Shown piece by piece: positions 61,086 through 64,000 of a DNA stretch of 64,000 bases (positions are counted from its first letter, which is position 1; the number at the start of each line of letters is the position of its first letter). The notes beneath the pieces are model-generated. The model was not told where the DNA came from, made no database searches, and saw only the letters and a list, made by a program, of their open reading frames with translations. Source of the stretch: Variovorax paradoxus. GTDB taxonomy: Bacteria > Pseudomonadota > Gammaproteobacteria > Burkholderiales > Burkholderiaceae_C. Location: NCBI RefSeq assembly GCF_030815855.1, contig NZ_JAUSXG010000001.1, positions 1,736,001-1,800,000 on the forward strand. The letters run 5' to 3'. The position numbers and the translations under genes are program-made.

Positions 61086-63622
61086 GCAGGTACCTTTGCC
61101 TCGTCGCTTGCTACGGAACTGGGAGCATCCAACACCGGAATCCAGAAGGAAAAACGGCATCCGATCACATCCGGACCATTGTAGATGTTCTCCGCCTGCA
61201 TCCGTCCGCGGTGCGATTCGACGATGGTTCGGCAGAGATTCAGCCCGATGCCCATGCCTTCGGGCTTGGTGGAGAAGAAGGCCTCGTAGAGCCGGTCCAT
61301 CACTTCCGGGGCCAAGCCCTTGCCGGTGTCCTGCACCGAGAATTCGATGGCGTTGTGACCCTCGATCGTCTTGGGCAGCACGCGCAGCTCGACGCTCCGG
61401 CGTGCCAGCGGGCGCTCGGCAATGTCGATCGCCTCGGCGGCGTTCTTCAGCAGATTGACCATCACCTGCTCGATCAGGATCGGGTCGACCCGCACCACCG
61501 GCAGTCGCGCGGCCACGTAGTGATTGAGCCGCACATTGCGTCGCCGCAGTTCGATGCCCGCCAGTTCCACGGCCTCGCTCACCATGGTGGCCACGTCGGC
61601 GGCCGTGCGGTTGGGCTCGCTGCGCTTCACGAAGGAGCGGATGCGCTGAATGATCTGGCCTGCGCGCTGCGCCTGCTTGGAGGTTTTTTCGAGCGCCGCG
61701 AGCAGCGCGTCAGTCTCGATCGTCTGCCCCTTGATGCGCGACATCATCCCGTTGCAGTAGTTGGTGATGGCCGTCAGCGGCTGGTTGAGCTCATGCGCCA
61801 CGCTGGATGCCATTTCGCCCATGGTGATCAGGCGGCTCGCGGCCTGGGCGCGATCGGCCTGGGCGGCGGCTTGCTCCTCGGCATCGCGGCGCGGCGTGAT
61901 GTCAGTGGCAATCACGAGCTGGGCCAGCCGCCCGTCGACCCAGGTGAGATAGCGCGAACGCACTTCGAGCCATTTGCCCAGATGCGGCACGAAGATTTCG
62001 TTGTTGGCGGTCTGGGCGGCGGTCAACGTATCGATCGGCAGGCCGGCATAGGGGTCGACGTCGTCCAGGCCTTCGTCGTGCGCGTTCGAGGCGGGCACGC
62101 CAGCTTGCGCCACCATGCCCAGGTGGCCGACGGTGTCGGAGCCGAACCAGAGCCGGTACAGCTTGTTCGCGAACAGCAGTTCCTCGCTGCCGATGGGGGC
62201 CACCGACACCGCGGCATCGAGGGCCTCCAGCACCGTGGTGAAGCGCTCGTACGACGCCGACAACTGCTCGCGGATGCGCGTAGGCTCGGTGATGTCGGTC
62301 ATCGACGTCATCCAGCCGGTCTGGTGGCCGCGCGCGTCGATCAGCGGCGACACATAGAGGCGGGCATTGAACACGCTGCCGTTCTTGCGCTTCACGCGCA
62401 CCTGGAAGCCGCCGGGCAGGGCGCGTCCATGCAGTTCTTCCTCGAGCCGCTCGTTCATGACTTCGCGGTCCGACTCCAGCCAGTAGGGGAAGGGCGGCGC
62501 CTGGCCCACCAGTTCGGCTTCGCTCCATCCCGTCATGGCGCAGAAAGCGGCGTTCACGTAGGTGATGCGCCCTTGCAGGTCGAGCACGCGCATGCCGGTC
62601 AGCATGGAGTTTTCCATGGCGCGCCGGAAATTGGTTTCGGCGACCAGGCGCTGCTGCGCCTGCTGGCGCCGCCGGGTGTGCCGCCAGGTGCCGATCAGCA
62701 TCCAGCTGGTGAGCACGCTGAGCGCGCAGACCAGCCAGAACAAGCCATTGCCGACCACGCCTTGCGAGGTGCGGTAGGCCTGCGCCCGCAGCACAAGCGC
62801 GTTGCCCACGGGCGACACTGGCACTTCGTACTCATTGGTTCTTTCGGACCAGGGCAGGAGGCGCGTGCCGCCTTCCCTCGGGCTGGTGGTGTTGCCGGCG
62901 ATCGGGTTGCCCTTGGCGTCGAGCAGCGACACCGCATAGCGCGCCTGCACCTCCGAGGGCATGCCGTAACGCAGCAGGCCGTCGATCGAAAACTCGCCCA
63001 GTACCACGCCCGCGAACAGGCCCTGGTCGAACAGCGGAATATGCAGCTGCAGCATGGCCGTGGGGTCCCCGCCGGCCGCCGGCTGAGAAAAAACCGGCTG
63101 GCGCAGTTCGCGCGCCAGTGCGTAGTTGCTCTCGATATCGCCCGGGCGCAGCACGTCGCCGATGAGGTGCTGCTGCGCGGGATGCACGCTCGGCGCGGAA
63201 TAGCCGGCCTTGAAGCGGCGGCGGTCGTCGATCCACGTGACCGTCTGCAATTCGGGAAACTGGCTCACCAGCGATTCTGCGCGGCTCGCGAACTCGACCG
63301 GATCGATCTCGCGGTTCGATGCATCGCGCGCGATGCGCATCAGCTGTTCCTGGCGTTCGAGCAGGCGCAGGCGCATGCGCTGCTGCGCGTACTCGACATC
63401 CCGCCGCACCGACTCCTGCTCGCGCTCGACTTCCTCGGTGCGCAGGTACCAGAACGCCGAAACGATGGCGGCCAGGAACAGCAGCACCGCCGCAATCGGC
63501 GCGAGCATGGCGACCGCATCCTGCAGCACCGGCGTCTGCCGGCGCCACCAGCGGCGCCACCAGGAAAGAGGGGACGCATTCACGGCGCTGCGGGCCACCG
63601 CCAGCGGAGAGGAAAGAGGCAT
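61082..63622 (-). CDS. PAS-domain sensor histidine kinase
   Basis: An 846-residue membrane kinase. A first membrane segment lies at about residues 37-60, an extracytoplasmic sensing region at about 61-275, a second membrane segment at about 285-305, two PAS domains at about 325-450 and 455-575, and the HisKA box SSVAHELNQPLTAI with phospho-His610. The HATPase domain has VNLLKNAAEAI, VQDTGKGL and GMGIGLNLCRTIVE. It phosphorylates the coupled FixJ-type regulator. The gene is divergent from aceE. Confidence 0.93.
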   Translation of the reverse strand: MPLSSPLAVARSAVNASPLSWWRRWWRRQTPVLQDAVAMLAPIAAVLLFLAAIVSAFWYLRTEEVEREQESVRRDVEYAQQRMRLRLLERQEQLMRIARDASNREIDPVEFASRAESLVSQFPELQTVTWIDDRRRFKAGYSAPSVHPAQQHLIGDVLRPGDIESNYALARELRQPVFSQPAAGGDPTAMLQLHIPLFDQGLFAGVVLGEFSIDGLLRYGMPSEVQARYAVSLLDAKGNPIAGNTTSPREGGTRLLPWSERTNEYEVPVSPVGNALVLRAQAYRTSQGVVGNGLFWLVCALSVLTSWMLIGTWRHTRRRQQAQQRLVAETNFRRAMENSMLTGMRVLDLQGRITYVNAAFCAMTGWSEAELVGQAPPFPYWLESDREVMNERLEEELHGRALPGGFQVRVKRKNGSVFNARLYVSPLIDARGHQTGWMTSMTDITEPTRIREQLSASYERFTTVLEALDAAVSVAPIGSEELLFANKLYRLWFGSDTVGHLGMVAQAGVPASNAHDEGLDDVDPYAGLPIDTLTAAQTANNEIFVPHLGKWLEVRSRYLTWVDGRLAQLVIATDITPRRDAEEQAAAQADRAQAASRLITMGEMASSVAHELNQPLTAITNYCNGMMSRIKGQTIETDALLAALEKTSKQAQRAGQIIQRIRSFVKRSEPNRTAADVATMVSEAVELAGIELRRRNVRLNHYVAARLPVVRVDPILIEQVMVNLLKNAAEAIDIAERPLARRSVELRVLPKTIEGHNAIEFSVQDTGKGLAPEVMDRLYEAFFSTKPEGMGIGLNLCRTIVESHRGRMQAENIYNGPDVIGCRFSFWIPVLDAPSSVASDEAKVPA

Positions 63623-63752
63623 CTTCCGAGTTTAGGGGATGCTCCTTGCGCGGGGCGCTCAAGTCAGCAGTGACACTGGTTCGGGCACGGTTGCAGCCAG
63701 AGTCAACTCAAGCATGAATATCACATTAAGAAACGACTATGCGCCATTTGAA

Positions 63753-63768
63753 ATAGAAGCATTTCTAT
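63753..63768. promoter_or_regulatory. Palindrome in the kinase-aceE control region
   Basis: ATAGAA-GCAT-TTCTAT is a perfect 6-bp inverted repeat in an AT-rich stretch of the 215-base divergent gap. It is a candidate operator for aceE or for the two-component system. No convincing -10 box could be placed with it. Confidence 0.35.
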
Positions 63769-63837
63769 GAGAAACTTCCGCGCGTTGATTGAAGAGCGCA
63801 CTAAATTACAGCCACAGCCCTAAAAGGAGAGACAAGC

Positions 63838-64000
63838 ATGTCGGCAAATCCAGAGAACCTGTTCGGCTCGGCCGCGAATGACGCGGACGCCCAGGAAACC
63901 CGTGAATGGATGGATGCCCTGTCCTCCGTGATTCAAAGCGAGGGGCCTGAGCGGGCCCACTTCCTTCTGGAGCAGCTGCTCGAACATGCCCGGCAGCACA
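63838..64000 (+). CDS. aceE: Pyruvate dehydrogenase E1 component, N-terminal part
   Basis: The first 54 residues of a gene that runs out of the window. QETREWMDALSSVIQSEGPE followed by RAHFLLEQLLEHAR is the conserved start of homodimeric AceE-type E1. It decarboxylates pyruvate and acetylates the E2 lipoyl groups. The ATG follows AAAAGGAGA with ideal spacing. Confidence 0.88.
   Translation, partial: MSANPENLFGSAANDADAQETREWMDALSSVIQSEGPERAHFLLEQLLEHARQH

Overview
The window is GC-rich chromosomal DNA from a betaproteobacterium. It is most likely Variovorax or a close relative in the Comamonadaceae (order Burkholderiales); this is inferred from gene content, protein style and intergenic repeats, with no database comparison. 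It looks like ordinary core chromosome: there is no insertion sequence, prophage, CRISPR array or obvious foreign island. Genes are tightly packed, many neighbours overlap by ATGA-type junctions, and no gene-free stretch exceeds about 285 bases.

Layout. (1) 1-6728: a branched-chain-amino-acid-type ABC transporter (binding protein end, livG, livF, livH, livM), with a secreted polyhydroxybutyrate (PHB) depolymerase gene between the binding protein and livG and an alpha/beta hydrolase coupled to livM. Two copies of a 112-bp composite inverted repeat sit between the liv genes. (2) 6781-14741: a DUF1993 protein, ferrochelatase, a HAD hydrolase, a NIPSNAP protein, the squalene cassette hpnC-hpnD-hpnE, and the potassium transporter kup. 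(3) 14852-19197: a two-gene RND efflux system behind a near-consensus promoter that overlaps a TetR-type palindrome. (4) 19298-25408: tRNA-Leu(UAG), then the protein-quality-control run tig-clpP-clpX-lon. (5) 25463-26192: tRNA-Gly(GCC), tRNA-Cys(GCA), a tRNA-Leu 5'-half remnant, and a tRNA-Leu(UAA) gene whose anticodon loop is interrupted by a 231-nt group I intron. (6) 26477-37794: an IclR regulator, then a GntR regulator divergent from a complete propionyl-CoA to succinyl-CoA module (mutase, its GTPase chaperone, both carboxylase subunits, an epimerase-like VOC protein) that also carries biotin synthase. (7) 37784-43380: an Lrp regulator divergent from an EamA exporter, then a leftward run of aminotransferase, intracellular PHB depolymerase, RsxB-like ferredoxin and LysE exporter. 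(8) 43486-52235: uvrB, the iron-sulfur cluster operon iscR-S-U-A / hscB-hscA-fdx (interrupted by a terminator and a repeat), a DnaQ-type exonuclease and tRNA-Val(CAC). (9) 52404-64000: an L-2-hydroxyglutarate oxidase-like flavoprotein, ElaB/YqjD and YqjE/YqjK-like membrane proteins, pyrD, rpiA, a periplasmic glutaredoxin-like protein, oligopeptidase prlC, folD, a FixJ-type two-component system, and the start of aceE.

How the parts fit. The propionyl-CoA module is nearly self-contained: bioB supplies the carboxylase cofactor, MeaB protects the B12 mutase, and the divergent GntR protein is the natural local regulator. The two PHB depolymerases (one secreted, one cytosolic) point to use of both external and stored polyester. 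The most unusual item is the split tRNA-Leu(UAA) gene with its upstream decayed relative. Promoters, operators and terminators were read by eye and deserve less trust than the coding regions.
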